A stretch of 64,000 bases of DNA from Opitutaceae bacterium (GTDB lineage: Bacteria > Verrucomicrobiota > Verrucomicrobiia > Opitutales > Opitutaceae), in assembly GCA_030693515.1 (NCBI GenBank), contig JAUYAK010000003.1, positions 1 through 64,000 of the forward strand, given 5' to 3'. This document shows, piece after piece, positions 40,385-49,124 of the stretch. A program made the translations under genes and the position numbers. Below the pieces are notes generated by a model. It did no database searches, had not been told where the DNA came from, and was given only the letters and a program-made list of their open reading frames with translations. Every line of letters starts with the position of its first letter. Position 1 is the first letter of the stretch.

Positions 40385-40759
40385 GTGACAACTCCCGATG
40401 AATCATTCGCCGTGCTCGAAGGCGCGCTCTACGGGCTTGGCCCGTTTGGGAGCCGCTTGATCCGGCATGAGCCGCTCGCGACTGCGGTCGTGGAATTTTG
40501 CCGCAAGCCGCTGCGCACTTATGTGCGCGAGCATCCCTACGGCCTGCTCCCGGGCCTGCCGAATCTCTACTGTCTCGACGGCGCCCATCGCCTGATGTGG
40601 ATGGCAGAGTGGCCGCTGCCGGATGATCCGTGCGCGCGCATCGTTGACGAAGCAAACGGCGAACTCGTCGCGGAATCCGCCAGCGGCGTCGTCGTGGTGC
40701 TTGAGGCGGCGACCGGCCGCTTCATTGCCTCGTCCGCCCCGACGCAGGCGGCGGGTTGA
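40385..40759 (+). CDS. Hypothetical protein
   Basis: About 124 residues from GTG 40385 (TTG 40331 would add 18 basic residues). Sequence such as AVLEGALYGLGPFGSRLIR, YVREHPYGLLPGLPNLYCLDG and RLMWMAEWPLPDDPCARIV looks like a genuine globular protein, and codon use agrees with the neighbours. I do not recognise the family. It lies between purM and the sugar operon on the same strand. Confidence 0.5.
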   Translation: MTTPDESFAVLEGALYGLGPFGSRLIRHEPLATAVVEFCRKPLRTYVREHPYGLLPGLPNLYCLDGAHRLMWMAEWPLPDDPCARIVDEANGELVAESASGVVVVLEAATGRFIASSAPTQAAG

Positions 40760-40866
40760 GCGGACGAGAATAAAATCGTCGGGGCGCGATTGTGGGCGCA
40801 GCCGGCGCGTCGCGCGTTGACGCGCGCAGGAAAACCCCGCCAGTTTCGGCGACTCTCCCGAACCCC

Positions 40867-41580
40867 ATGCGGCCCATCGTCCAAATCTCGCTCGACCTCA
40901 TTGACCGCGCCGAGGCGCTCGCCACGGCGGAAATGGCGTTGCGCGCGGGCGTGGACTGGCTGGAGGCGGGCACGCCCTTCATCCTTGCCGAGGGCGTGCA
41001 CGGCGTCCGCGCGCTGCGGGAGCGGTTTCCCACGACGCCCATCGTGGCTGATCTCAAAATCATGGATGGCGGTTACCTTGAGGCCGAGATGATGGCCAAG
41101 GCCGGCGCGACGCATGTCGTCGTGATGGCGCGGGCGCACGAGGAGACGCTGAAGGTCGTCGTCAAGGCGGGCCGCGACTACGGGGTGAAAGTGATGGGCG
41201 ATAATCTGGGGTTTCCCAACATGATCGATGGCGCCAAAATCATCGAGGACCTCGGGTGTGATTTTGTGATTCATCACATCGGCTACGACGAACGCCGCGG
41301 GATTGCGGCGGCGGGCCGGCGGATGCCGAACCCGCTCGACCAACTGCGCGAAATCGTGGCCGCCGTGAACGTGCCGGTGCAGGCCGTGGGCGGTCTCACG
41401 CTAGAGCAGGCCGTGCGCACGCCCGAATTTGGCGCGCCGCTCGTCGTCATCGGCGCGCCGCTGGCGGTGGACGCGGATGCGTTTCGCACCGCCGATGGCA
41501 ATCTCGAGGGCACGCTGCGCATCATCTGCGACCGCGTGCATGGCTTCGGTGACGTGAAAGTTGGAAAGGACCGGAAATGA
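40867..41580 (+). CDS. OMP decarboxylase-family protein (hexulose-6-phosphate synthase/keto-gulonate-6-phosphate decarboxylase type)
   Basis: 237 residues with a TIM-barrel OMPDC-suprafamily signature: SLDLIDRAEALATAEMAL at the N-terminus, the D-x-K-x-x-D metal/catalytic motif at D62-K64-D67 (ADLKIMDGG), and VQAVGGLTLEQA near the C-terminus. It probably catalyses a metal-dependent decarboxylation or aldol reaction on a sugar 6-phosphate (3-keto-L-gulonate-6-P or hexulose-6-P); sequence alone does not decide which. Its TGA overlaps the ATG of the dehydrogenase gene. First gene of a probable sugar operon. Confidence 0.8.
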   Translation: MRPIVQISLDLIDRAEALATAEMALRAGVDWLEAGTPFILAEGVHGVRALRERFPTTPIVADLKIMDGGYLEAEMMAKAGATHVVVMARAHEETLKVVVKAGRDYGVKVMGDNLGFPNMIDGAKIIEDLGCDFVIHHIGYDERRGIAAAGRRMPNPLDQLREIVAAVNVPVQAVGGLTLEQAVRTPEFGAPLVVIGAPLAVDADAFRTADGNLEGTLRIICDRVHGFGDVKVGKDRK

Positions 41581-42602
41581 AATCCCCTGCCGTCGTCAAT
41601 TTCTCCTCCACGCCCCACAGCGTGGAGCTGCGCGAATTCGCCCGCCCGGAGCCAGGTGCGGACGATGTGATCCTCGCGGTCGAGGCCGTGGGGGTGTGCG
41701 GCAGCGATTTGCACCAATGGACCGGACATCATAGCTGGCCCGTGAACTATCCCGTCGTGCTGGGCCACGAATTTGGCGGACTCATCGCGTCGCTCGGCGC
41801 CAATGTCAAAGGCTGGAGCGAAGGCGACCGTGTCGTCAGCGAAACCGCCGCGGTGATCGACGCCAACAGCCCGCTCACGCGGGCCGGCCTCTACAACCTT
41901 GAGCCCAAGCGCAAGGGCTTCGGCTACGGCGTCGATGGCGCGATGACGCGCTACGTGCGCGTGCCGGCGCGCTGCCTGCACCGCGTGCCGGCCGGCCTCG
42001 CGATGGAGCACGCCGCGCTCACCGAGCCGTGCTGCGTCGCCTACAACGCCGTCGTGAACAACTCAAAAGTGCGCCCTGGCGATCGCGTGATCGTGCTCGG
42101 GCCGGGGCCGATCGGGATTTTGTGCGCGGCGATGGCTAAACTGGCGGGCGCGGAGGTCGCGCTCGTGGGCCTTGAGCGCGACAAGACCCGGCTCGAAGTG
42201 GCCAAGGCCTACGGTTGCTCCGTGATCATCGGCGACGCCAGCGCGTGGGCCCGCGAGCGCGACGGTCTCGGTGCCGACGGCGTGATCGATGCGGCCGGCG
42301 CCTCCGCGGCGCTGAAGACCGCGCTCGAACTCGTGCGTCCCGCCGGCTGGATCAGCAAGGTGGGTTGGGGTCCGCAGCCGCTGAACTTCTCCCTCGATCC
42401 GCTCGTGCAGAAGAACATCACGCTCCAGGGCAGCTTCAGCCACAACTGGCCAATTTGGGAGCGGGTGCTCGCGCTGCTCGCCTCCGGCCAGCTCGACGTC
42501 CGCCCCATCCTCGGCGGCGTGTGGGCGCTGGAGAGCTGGCACGAGGCGTTCGAGAAAATGCACGGCGGCGAAATCGTGAAGGCCGTGCTCAAACCCGCCT
42601 GA
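41577..42602 (+). CDS. Zinc-binding alcohol/polyol dehydrogenase (MDR), lacking structural-zinc cysteines
   Basis: 341 residues. Catalytic zinc ligands are present: C41 (GVCGSD), H64-E65 (GHEFGG), and E150 (ALTEPCC). The Rossmann motif is VLGPGPIG (~170-176). The four-cysteine structural zinc loop of typical sorbitol/threonine dehydrogenases (around residues 92-115) is replaced by NSPLTRAGLYNLEPKRKGFG, with no cysteine. Predicted to oxidise a sugar alcohol or acid with NAD(P). It follows the OMPDC-family gene with an ATGA overlap and precedes an SDR gene by eight bases. Confidence 0.88.
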   Translation: MKSPAVVNFSSTPHSVELREFARPEPGADDVILAVEAVGVCGSDLHQWTGHHSWPVNYPVVLGHEFGGLIASLGANVKGWSEGDRVVSETAAVIDANSPLTRAGLYNLEPKRKGFGYGVDGAMTRYVRVPARCLHRVPAGLAMEHAALTEPCCVAYNAVVNNSKVRPGDRVIVLGPGPIGILCAAMAKLAGAEVALVGLERDKTRLEVAKAYGCSVIIGDASAWARERDGLGADGVIDAAGASAALKTALELVRPAGWISKVGWGPQPLNFSLDPLVQKNITLQGSFSHNWPIWERVLALLASGQLDVRPILGGVWALESWHEAFEKMHGGEIVKAVLKPA

Positions 42603-42610
42603 TTTCCGCC

Positions 42611-43393
42611 ATGCGTCTGAAAGACAAAGTCATCATCGTCACCGGCGGCACGAGCGGCATCGGCCAGGCGATGGCGGAGCGTTGCGTGGCCGAGGGCGCG
42701 CGCGTGCTGGTGCATGGCATCGAGCGCGCCGACGGCGAGGCCGTCGTGAAAAAACTCGGCGCGGCCCGGGCCGCGCTCCATCTCGACGACCTCGTGGATC
42801 CGGCGAGTCCGGCGCGGATCGTGGCTGCGGCCCTCGCGGCGTTTGGCCGCATCGACGGTCTCGTGAACAACGCCGCGATTGTCGCGCGCACGAACCTCGA
42901 GACGACCACGGTGACGTTCTTCGATCGTCTGATGGCGGTGAACCTCCGCGCCCCGGTGTTTCTCATCCAGGCGGCACTGCCGCACCTCAAGGCCTCCGAG
43001 GGCAGTGTGCTCAACATCGGCTCGATCAACGCGCACAGCGGGCAGGCAAACCTCCTCGACTATAGCCTGTCCAAGGGCGGCCTGCAGACGCTCTCGCGCA
43101 ATCTCGCCAACGCGCACTGCAACGACCGCGTGCGCTTCAACCACCTCAACGTGGGCTGGGTCCTCACCGACCGTGAATACCACCATCAGATCGAGCACGG
43201 CATGGCGGCGGACTGGCACAAAACCCTGCCGCAGCAATTCGCGCCTTCGGGCCGGCTCATCATGCCCGAGGAGATCGCGAGCATGGCCGTCTACTGGCTC
43301 GGCGACGAATCACGGCCGATCAGCGGCTCGGTCGTCGAGCTGGAGCAGTATTCGATCATCGGACGGAATCCCAACAAGGGCAGCGGGAAGTGA
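42611..43393 (+). CDS. Short-chain dehydrogenase/reductase
   Basis: 260 residues with complete SDR hallmarks: TGGTSGIG at 11-18, NNAA at 86-89, catalytic S138, Y151 and K155 (YSLSK). NAD(P)-dependent oxidoreductase, presumably on a sugar or sugar-acid intermediate of the same pathway as the neighbouring dehydrogenase. ATG 42611 eight bases after the preceding stop. The next gene is separated by a 260-base repeat region. Confidence 0.9.
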   Translation: MRLKDKVIIVTGGTSGIGQAMAERCVAEGARVLVHGIERADGEAVVKKLGAARAALHLDDLVDPASPARIVAAALAAFGRIDGLVNNAAIVARTNLETTTVTFFDRLMAVNLRAPVFLIQAALPHLKASEGSVLNIGSINAHSGQANLLDYSLSKGGLQTLSRNLANAHCNDRVRFNHLNVGWVLTDREYHHQIEHGMAADWHKTLPQQFAPSGRLIMPEEIASMAVYWLGDESRPISGSVVELEQYSIIGRNPNKGSGK

Positions 43394-43399
43394 TTGTTA

Positions 43400-43650
43400 C
43401 GACACAGAGGTCACAAAGCGCGGAGTGAGTTCACGGAGAAAGACCAGCATCCCATGACTATCAGACTATTCCGAAGTGCGGCTGGCTCTCCGAGCCGGCC
43501 TGGGTGGAAGGGGGACTTGCACGCGGGAAGCCAGGCCGCTTGCGGAGCAGCGGCTCCACCTGCCGTATCTCCAGACCTCAAGGGTCGTCGGCCTAAGACA
43601 GATGCTCCGTGTCCTCCGGTTCGATCCCAGTGCCCTCTGTGACCGGTTCG
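43400..43650. repeat. R2-type repeat interrupted by another repeat
   Basis: ACACAGAGGTCACAAAG at 43402-43418 and GTGCCCTCTGTGAC at 43630-43643 look like the two ends of an R2 (CACAGAG) element. Between them about 130 bases (43465-43600) form a different GC-rich element with GGCTCTCCGAGCC-like symmetry. The whole gap 43394-43653 between the SDR and isomerase genes is repeat with no gene. Confidence 0.6.
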
Positions 43651-43653
43651 TCT

Positions 43654-44541
43654 ATGCCGAAACTCGCCGCATTCCCGAAAGCGTTCATGCGCCAGCTCTG
43701 CAAGGACGGCACGATGACCTTGCGTGAGTGGGTCGATCTCGCCGCGCCGCTGGGGCTCGACGGGCTTGAGTATTACAGCGGCATGCTGGAGCTCGCCGAC
43801 GCCGCCCACTGGTCGCGCGCGCGCCGCGACGTCGAGTCGCGTGGTCTCGTGATTCCGATGCTGTGCTGCTCGCCGGATTTTTCGCATCCCGACGCCGCGT
43901 TCCGCCGCGCGGAGATCGAAAAGGAGAAAAACTGGATTCGCATGGCGGCGGCGCTCGGCGCTCAGTTCTGCCGCGTGCTCTCGGGCCAGCGCCGGCCGGA
44001 GCTGGGCCGCGAGGAGGGCCTGTCGCTGGTCGCGCAGAGCATCGAGGCGTGCCTGCCCGAGGCGGAGCGCTGCGGCGTGACGCTGATCATCGAGAACCAC
44101 TACAAGGACGATTTTTGGAGCTACCCGGAGTTTGCGCAGAAGATGGACGTCTTCTGCGACCTCGTGGAGCGCATCCGGCATCCGCGCTTCGGGGTGAATT
44201 ACGATCCGAGCAACGCCTTCCTCGCCGGCGATGATCCGCTGGAGCTGTTGCAACGCGTGAAACACCGCGTGGTCACGATGCACGCGAGCGATCGCACGCT
44301 CATCTCGGGCACGCTGGAGGATTTGCGACGCGAGGAGGGTGGGGCGGAAGGCTACGCGAAGCGGCTCCGCCACGGGGAAATTGGCCAGGGCCTCAACGAC
44401 TACGATGCGATTTTCTCGACCCTGCGCGGCGTCGGCTTTGACGGCTGGGTGAGCATCGAGGATGGCGTCGATGGCATGGCGCAGCTCGAGGCGAGCGTGC
44501 GCTTCGTGCGTGCGAAGCTCCGGCAATATTGGCCGGCGTGA
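43654..44541 (+). CDS. Sugar phosphate isomerase/epimerase-type TIM-barrel protein
   Basis: 295 residues of the xylose-isomerase-like (AP endonuclease 2) family: LAAPLGLDGLEYYSG, LIIENHYKDDF (Glu metal ligand), FGVNYDPSNAFLAG, VVTMHASDRT, and FDGWVSIEDGVDGM (C-terminal Glu ligand). Probably isomerises, epimerises or dehydrates a sugar derivative in the same pathway as the three upstream enzymes. ATG 43654 is chosen because the codons before it belong to repeat sequence. Confidence 0.85.
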   Translation: MPKLAAFPKAFMRQLCKDGTMTLREWVDLAAPLGLDGLEYYSGMLELADAAHWSRARRDVESRGLVIPMLCCSPDFSHPDAAFRRAEIEKEKNWIRMAAALGAQFCRVLSGQRRPELGREEGLSLVAQSIEACLPEAERCGVTLIIENHYKDDFWSYPEFAQKMDVFCDLVERIRHPRFGVNYDPSNAFLAGDDPLELLQRVKHRVVTMHASDRTLISGTLEDLRREEGGAEGYAKRLRHGEIGQGLNDYDAIFSTLRGVGFDGWVSIEDGVDGMAQLEASVRFVRAKLRQYWPA

Positions 44542-44652
44542 AAGTTTTCGTTTGCGTGGCGAAAAATTCCCGCGACCGTCTGCCTGTCTTGACCCCGTAG
44601 TCCCCGCCGGGCGCCGACCATCGGCGCGGCCCAACCTGCAACCCCATCCCCC

Positions 44653-47600
44653 ATGAAGATACGTTTCCCTCGTTTTGTTCGGTCTGCGCTGGTGTGCGCC
44701 TTGGCCTTCTTGGTTCCCGCTGCTGCGATGCGTGCGGCTGATGCCGGTGTCATCGCCGGTGCCGTGAGCAATGCCCAGTCCGGCAACATGCTTGAGGGTG
44801 CCCGTGTTGAAATCCCCAGGCTCGGGCTCTCCACGCTGACCGACGGCACGGGCCGCTATACGTTTGGCAGTGTGCCCGCCGGCACGCACGAGGTGGTCGT
44901 CACCTACATCGGCCTCGACAAGCAAAACGCCGTGGTCGCTCTCTCCGGTGGGCAGCGCGCCGGGCGCGATTTCCTGATGACCTCCGGCATCTACAAGCTG
45001 GATGCTTTCAAGGTCACCGGTGAGCGCGAGGGCAACGCCGCGATGATCACCGAGAAAAAGAACGCGGATAACGTGAAGGACGTGATCGCGATGGATTCGT
45101 TCGGCTACCTGCCCAACATGAGCGCGGGCGAGGTTGTGATGCGCCTGCCTGGCGTCGCCGGCAGCCCGACCGACGAGGGCCTGGCCTATCGCTTCAACAT
45201 GCGCGGCATGGACCCGACGCTCAACAATGTGACGGTGGACGGCCAGTCGATGACGACGCTCGGCACCAACCGCAGCTTCGAACTCCAATCGATCACGGGC
45301 ACGATGTTCGACGCGCTCGAACTCATCAAGGGCCACACCCCCGACAAGGGCGCGGACTCCCTGGGTGGCACGGTGAATTTCAAGACGCGCTCCACCTTCT
45401 CCATGCGCGAAAAGCGCCGCACGACCTACAACTTCAGCACCCGCGTGGCCGCACCCTTGTTTGCGCAGACCCCGCTCCGCGAGCAGCATCGCGCGCACCC
45501 GATCCTCAACGTCGCGCACCAGGAAGTTTTCGATGTGTTCGGCGAGTCGCGCAACCTGGGCGTCTCGGTGAATCTTTTCTACTCGGAGAATGCCGTCGGC
45601 GGCTTCGCGAATATCTTCGACTACACGAACATCGCCAATGGCCCGGCGCCGGTCTGGGACTACCAGACGTGGGACAATATCAATAACCGGAAGCAGATGA
45701 GCCTTAACCTGAAGGCCGACTACCGGTGGTCGCAATACACCAAGTTTTCCCTCGGCGTGACGGGCAACGACAACTTTGAGCGCATGCGCCGCCGCGTGAC
45801 GGTGCGCGCCTTCACCGGCAACAACACCACCGTGCCGAACGCCACGACGACGGGTGTCGTCGCGGGCGCGTTCAACGATTTCATCACTGTCGTGCGCCCG
45901 GTCGCCGCCGCCAACATCGACGTCACGATGGACGGCCCGCTCAACTACTACGTGCGCATGCGCCGGGTCGATGCGAGCGGCGAGCACAACTACGGGAACC
46001 TCCTCATCGAGTATGCCGGCAGCCTCGCCACCACGCATCTCAACAACGGCAACGGCAAGGGCGGCACGATGAACATGCGCATCATCAGCGGCATCAATCC
46101 GACCACGGGTGCGTTCACCTACGGCGGCGCCGGCTGGATTCTTGATCGGTCGCAGGATATGTTGCACCCGCGATTCCTGCCGAACGGCGGGCCCGACTTC
46201 ACCAACCCCGCCAACTACCGTCCGCGCCCGACCGACGGCCTCGTGCAGAACCGCAATGAAAACGATCAGTTCCTGAAGCAGTTCCGTTTCGACGCGCGCT
46301 ACACGCTGCCCATTGCGACTCCCCTGAACCTCAAGACAGGGTTTCATTGGCGTGAACTGCGCATGGACGAGTGGGGCGGCGATCGGCACCGTTGGACCTA
46401 CGCCCCCGGCGGTCCGGCGCTGCCGCACGATCCGACCTATGTCAGCTACGACCGCTCGAAGACCGGCCGCGCGATTCCGATCTGGCAGTCGCACATGTTT
46501 ACGACCGATGGGCGGCCGACGAATCCCAATCTCTGGGTGGAGGACCTCTATTACAACCAGCAGCAGAAATACACCGCCACCCGCTGGCTCACCGAGGAGA
46601 TTCCCGCCTACTACTTTATGGCGCAGGGCCGGCTCGGCTCCGAGGGCTTCCTCCGCCGCACGGGCTACCTGGGCGGCGTGCGCTTCGAGACTACCAAGAC
46701 CAATGCCCGCGGCTGGGTGCGCGGGCGCACGCTCAGCACCGCTGCGCAAATTGCAGCCTCGCCCAATCCGGCCGCACTGGCCGATCAGGATTACGCCGGC
46801 AATTTCCGCACGAATCCCGGCGAATACACCAAGCGCTTCCCGAGCATCCACGCCTATCACGACATCACGAAGGATCTTAAATTCCGGATGAGCTATTCGA
46901 CCAGCTACGGCCGCCCGCCCATTGGGAATCTTCTTCCGGGTGAGACGCCCAACGAGAACACCACGACGGTCACCGTCAACAACCCCGGCCTCGGGCCCTA
47001 CACGGCGACGAATTGGGACGCCACGCTCGAGTATTATTTCGAACCGGTCGGCAGCCTCACCTTCGGCTGGTTCCACAAGGATATCCGCGACTTCATCATC
47101 GCCTCGGACGTCGGCACCATCGGCGATGGTCCGAACAACGGCTTCGGCGGCAGTTACAGCGGCTGGACCGAGCGCACCAATATCAACGGTGGTGACGCCG
47201 TCGCGCAGGGCATGGAGTTTGCCTACAGCCAGCAGTTCACGTTTCTGCCCGGCCTGCTGAAGGGCCTCGCCTTTTCCGCCAACTACACGCGCATCCTTAC
47301 GCATGGCATGCGCGAGGGCACCCGCTACCTCACGAGCCGGGAGGTGGTGAACTTCATCCCGCACGCGGCCAACGTCACGCTCACGTGGCGCCATCGGAAG
47401 TTTAATGCCCGCGTGCTCTACAACTTCACCGGCGAACACATCACCACCTTCAACGCCGTCAATCCCGCGCTGAACCAATACCGTTTCTCGGCCAAGACCG
47501 TGAACGTCGGCGTCGGCTACCAAATCCGCCCCACGGTGGGCTTCAGCTTCGATGTGGCGAATGTGTTCAACGAACCCCAGAGCTTCTACATCGGTTACAA

Positions 47601-47667
47601 GGACCGGGTGCGGCGCAACATCATCAACTTCGTCACCGTCACCGCCGGTGTGAACGGCCGCTTCTGA
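44653..47667 (+). CDS. TonB-dependent receptor
   Basis: 1004 residues. Signal peptide (ALVCALAFLVPAAAMRAA), a carboxypeptidase regulatory-like domain (~32-110: GAVSNAQSGNMLEGARVEI, GRYTFGSVPAGTHEVVVTY), a possible TonB-box region (KLDAFKVTGER), plug domain (~130-240: FNMRGMDPTLNNVTVDGQS, LGGTVNFKTRS) and an outer-membrane beta-barrel ending in the terminal aromatic F of VNGRF. Imports a large substrate using TonB energy. It stands 111 bases downstream of the isomerase, suggesting uptake of the carbohydrate or carbohydrate-derived compound handled by the upstream enzymes; no SusD-like partner is present. Confidence 0.93.
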   Translation: MKIRFPRFVRSALVCALAFLVPAAAMRAADAGVIAGAVSNAQSGNMLEGARVEIPRLGLSTLTDGTGRYTFGSVPAGTHEVVVTYIGLDKQNAVVALSGGQRAGRDFLMTSGIYKLDAFKVTGEREGNAAMITEKKNADNVKDVIAMDSFGYLPNMSAGEVVMRLPGVAGSPTDEGLAYRFNMRGMDPTLNNVTVDGQSMTTLGTNRSFELQSITGTMFDALELIKGHTPDKGADSLGGTVNFKTRSTFSMREKRRTTYNFSTRVAAPLFAQTPLREQHRAHPILNVAHQEVFDVFGESRNLGVSVNLFYSENAVGGFANIFDYTNIANGPAPVWDYQTWDNINNRKQMSLNLKADYRWSQYTKFSLGVTGNDNFERMRRRVTVRAFTGNNTTVPNATTTGVVAGAFNDFITVVRPVAAANIDVTMDGPLNYYVRMRRVDASGEHNYGNLLIEYAGSLATTHLNNGNGKGGTMNMRIISGINPTTGAFTYGGAGWILDRSQDMLHPRFLPNGGPDFTNPANYRPRPTDGLVQNRNENDQFLKQFRFDARYTLPIATPLNLKTGFHWRELRMDEWGGDRHRWTYAPGGPALPHDPTYVSYDRSKTGRAIPIWQSHMFTTDGRPTNPNLWVEDLYYNQQQKYTATRWLTEEIPAYYFMAQGRLGSEGFLRRTGYLGGVRFETTKTNARGWVRGRTLSTAAQIAASPNPAALADQDYAGNFRTNPGEYTKRFPSIHAYHDITKDLKFRMSYSTSYGRPPIGNLLPGETPNENTTTVTVNNPGLGPYTATNWDATLEYYFEPVGSLTFGWFHKDIRDFIIASDVGTIGDGPNNGFGGSYSGWTERTNINGGDAVAQGMEFAYSQQFTFLPGLLKGLAFSANYTRILTHGMREGTRYLTSREVVNFIPHAANVTLTWRHRKFNARVLYNFTGEHITTFNAVNPALNQYRFSAKTVNVGVGYQIRPTVGFSFDVANVFNEPQSFYIGYKDRVRRNIINFVTVTAGVNGRF

Positions 47668-47685
47668 CGCGCCCGTCCGGGGGCT

Positions 47686-48093
47686 TCAGCGCAAGGCCGG
47701 CGGCGCACCCGCGCCCGCCGGCCACACGCGGATAATCTCCTCGGCCACGCGCCGCCAGGTGAGCGGCTTCGTCAGCACGCTCCGGATGGCGGGCACGGCG
47801 CTCACGCGGGCCGCTTCCCCCGCGAGATCGCGGCCGCTCAGGATCACGAAGACCGTGTCCGGGACCAGCGGCGCCGCCCGCTTCGCCAGTTCCAAGCCAT
47901 CAAGGTCCGGCATGTTGTAGTCCGACACCACCACGCCCGGCGCGAGGCCGGGGAGCGCAGCGAGCGCCTCAAGCGGCTTCGAAAATCCGATCACCGGGCA
48001 GTCCAGCCGCTCCGTCAGGAGCATTTTCATCAGATCGAGGAACGATTGCTCGTCGTCGATCAGCACAAGGGGGCGTTTGGCGGGGTGGCTCAC
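47686..48093 (-). CDS. Stand-alone response regulator receiver protein
   Basis: 135 residues, one receiver domain: acidic pair D13-D14 (LIDDEQSF), phospho-acceptor D58 (VVVSDYNMPDLDG), and K109 (SVLTKPL). There is no output domain, so it would act through protein interaction or as a phosphorelay component. No histidine kinase is nearby. Convergent with the TonB receptor. Confidence 0.9.
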   Translation of the reverse strand: MSHPAKRPLVLIDDEQSFLDLMKMLLTERLDCPVIGFSKPLEALAALPGLAPGVVVSDYNMPDLDGLELAKRAAPLVPDTVFVILSGRDLAGEAARVSAVPAIRSVLTKPLTWRRVAEEIIRVWPAGAGAPPALR

Positions 48094-48175
48094 GCGCCCA
48101 CATTACGGTTCACGGCGCGTGAGGCAATCCGCGACCATGCGCGTGGCCTGGGTGAACACCTCCTCGTCCGTGCCC

Positions 48176-48368
48176 TCAGCCCGTGCCGAGAATTCTCGCC
48201 TGCCGTTCGATGCCCGCAAAAATCGGATCGCTCACCCGGCCGGGAAAGCCTTTGGGCAGCAGCTGGTCCACCTGCGACAATGCCTCCGGGACTTGGGCCA
48301 GGACCTCGTGAACCAATCCTTCGGGGTCGGCCAAGCCCGCTTGTTTCGCCACTGCCGATTAGTGCCAC
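48176..48368 (-). pseudogene. C-terminal remnant of a HipA-like toxin gene
   Basis: A minus-strand frame of ~63 codons ends at TGA 48176 and reads KQAGLADPEGLVHEVLAQV, VDQLLPKGFPGRVSDPIFAG and ERQARILGTG. This looks like the C-terminal helices of HipA-family kinase toxins; the family call is moderate. No start or kinase core is present: the frame is cut on its 5' side by a MITE-like element beginning about 48373. In the 513-base gap 48094-48606 I see only this remnant and that element. Confidence 0.45.
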
Positions 48369-48373
48369 GGCTG

Positions 48374-48495
48374 GGCAGTGGTATAGTTTGCATTTCGTAG
48401 GCAGCCCGCTTGCGATCGCTCAGTGTTGAGTAGACGGGCGCGGGCAAGCTCGCTGCCTGCCCGGCAGTCGTTCGTTTCCAAACTATACCACTACC
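48374..48495. mobile_element. MITE-like element with ~15-bp terminal inverted repeats
   Basis: Left end GGCAGTGGTATAGTTTG (48374-48390) is the near-complement of the right end CAAACTATACCACTACC (48479-48495); the inner 14 bases AGTGGTATAGTTTG match exactly. The element is ~122 bases, non-coding, with inner symmetry (GGCAGCCCGCTTGC / GCAAGCTCGCTGCC). GGCT occurs just outside both ends (48369-48372, 48496-48499) and may be a target duplication. Confidence 0.65.
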
Positions 48496-48606
48496 GGCTT
48501 GCGGTTGAGGTGGGCCTGAAGGTTGAGGTGCTGCATCGCCGGGGAGGGCTCGGTTCGACCGAGCGGGCGCTTGCCTCGCCCCGCGCGCACCCGCGAACAT
48601 CCCCCG

Positions 48607-49074
48607 ATGCTTCACGTGGTGCTCTTCCAGCCCGAGATCGCGCCCAACACCGGCAACATCGGCCGCCTGTGCGCGCTCACCCGCTCGCGCCTGCACCTCA
48701 TCCACCCGCTCGGCTACGTGATTAACGACCGCAATCTCCGCCGCGCCGGCATGGACTACTGGAAGCAGCTCGACGTGCACGAGCACGCGGACTGGCCGGC
48801 CTTCCGCGCGAGTCCGCACGGACCGCAGCGCCTGTGGCTCTTCACGACGAAAACGGAAACCAGTTTCTGGGATGTCCGCTTCGCCGCGGGCGACGGCCTC
48901 GTCTTCGGCAACGAAAGCTCCGGCGCCCCCGCCTGGCTGCACGACGAGGTCGGCGCCGCGCAGCGCGTGACGATCCCGCACGCCAATCCCACGCTGCGAT
49001 CACTCAATCTCAGCACCGCGGTGGGCGTCGCGACCTACGAGGCGCTCCGGCAGGTCGGGCTGCCCCCGGCCTGA
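48607..49074 (+). CDS. trmL: tRNA (cytidine(34)-2'-O)-methyltransferase TrmL
   Basis: 155 residues of the small SPOUT family: LFQPEIAPNTGNIGRLCA at the N-terminus, GLVFGNESSGAP (motif 2), and RSLNLSTAVGVATYEALRQ (motif 3), which form the trefoil-knot SAM site. Methylates the wobble ribose of tRNA-Leu isoacceptors. ATG 48607; length fits the family. Confidence 0.95.
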   Translation: MLHVVLFQPEIAPNTGNIGRLCALTRSRLHLIHPLGYVINDRNLRRAGMDYWKQLDVHEHADWPAFRASPHGPQRLWLFTTKTETSFWDVRFAAGDGLVFGNESSGAPAWLHDEVGAAQRVTIPHANPTLRSLNLSTAVGVATYEALRQVGLPPA

Positions 49075-49124
49075 GCGGGCTTGCCAGCGCTTCGTCACGC
49101 TGCGGTAGTCGCTCGCGTCACCCC

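Noticed and set aside
43411-47523. Minus-strand open frame of 1370 codons
   Set aside because: Antisense shadow of the TonB receptor, isomerase and neighbouring genes. Its translation is a low-complexity Arg/Ala/Val-rich sequence with no domain, while the plus strand has recognisable families throughout.
48090-48368. Minus-strand open frame of 92 codons between the response regulator and trmL
   Set aside because: Translation is Arg/Gly/Pro-rich noise; the HipA-like remnant lies in a different frame of the same strand and looks like real protein.
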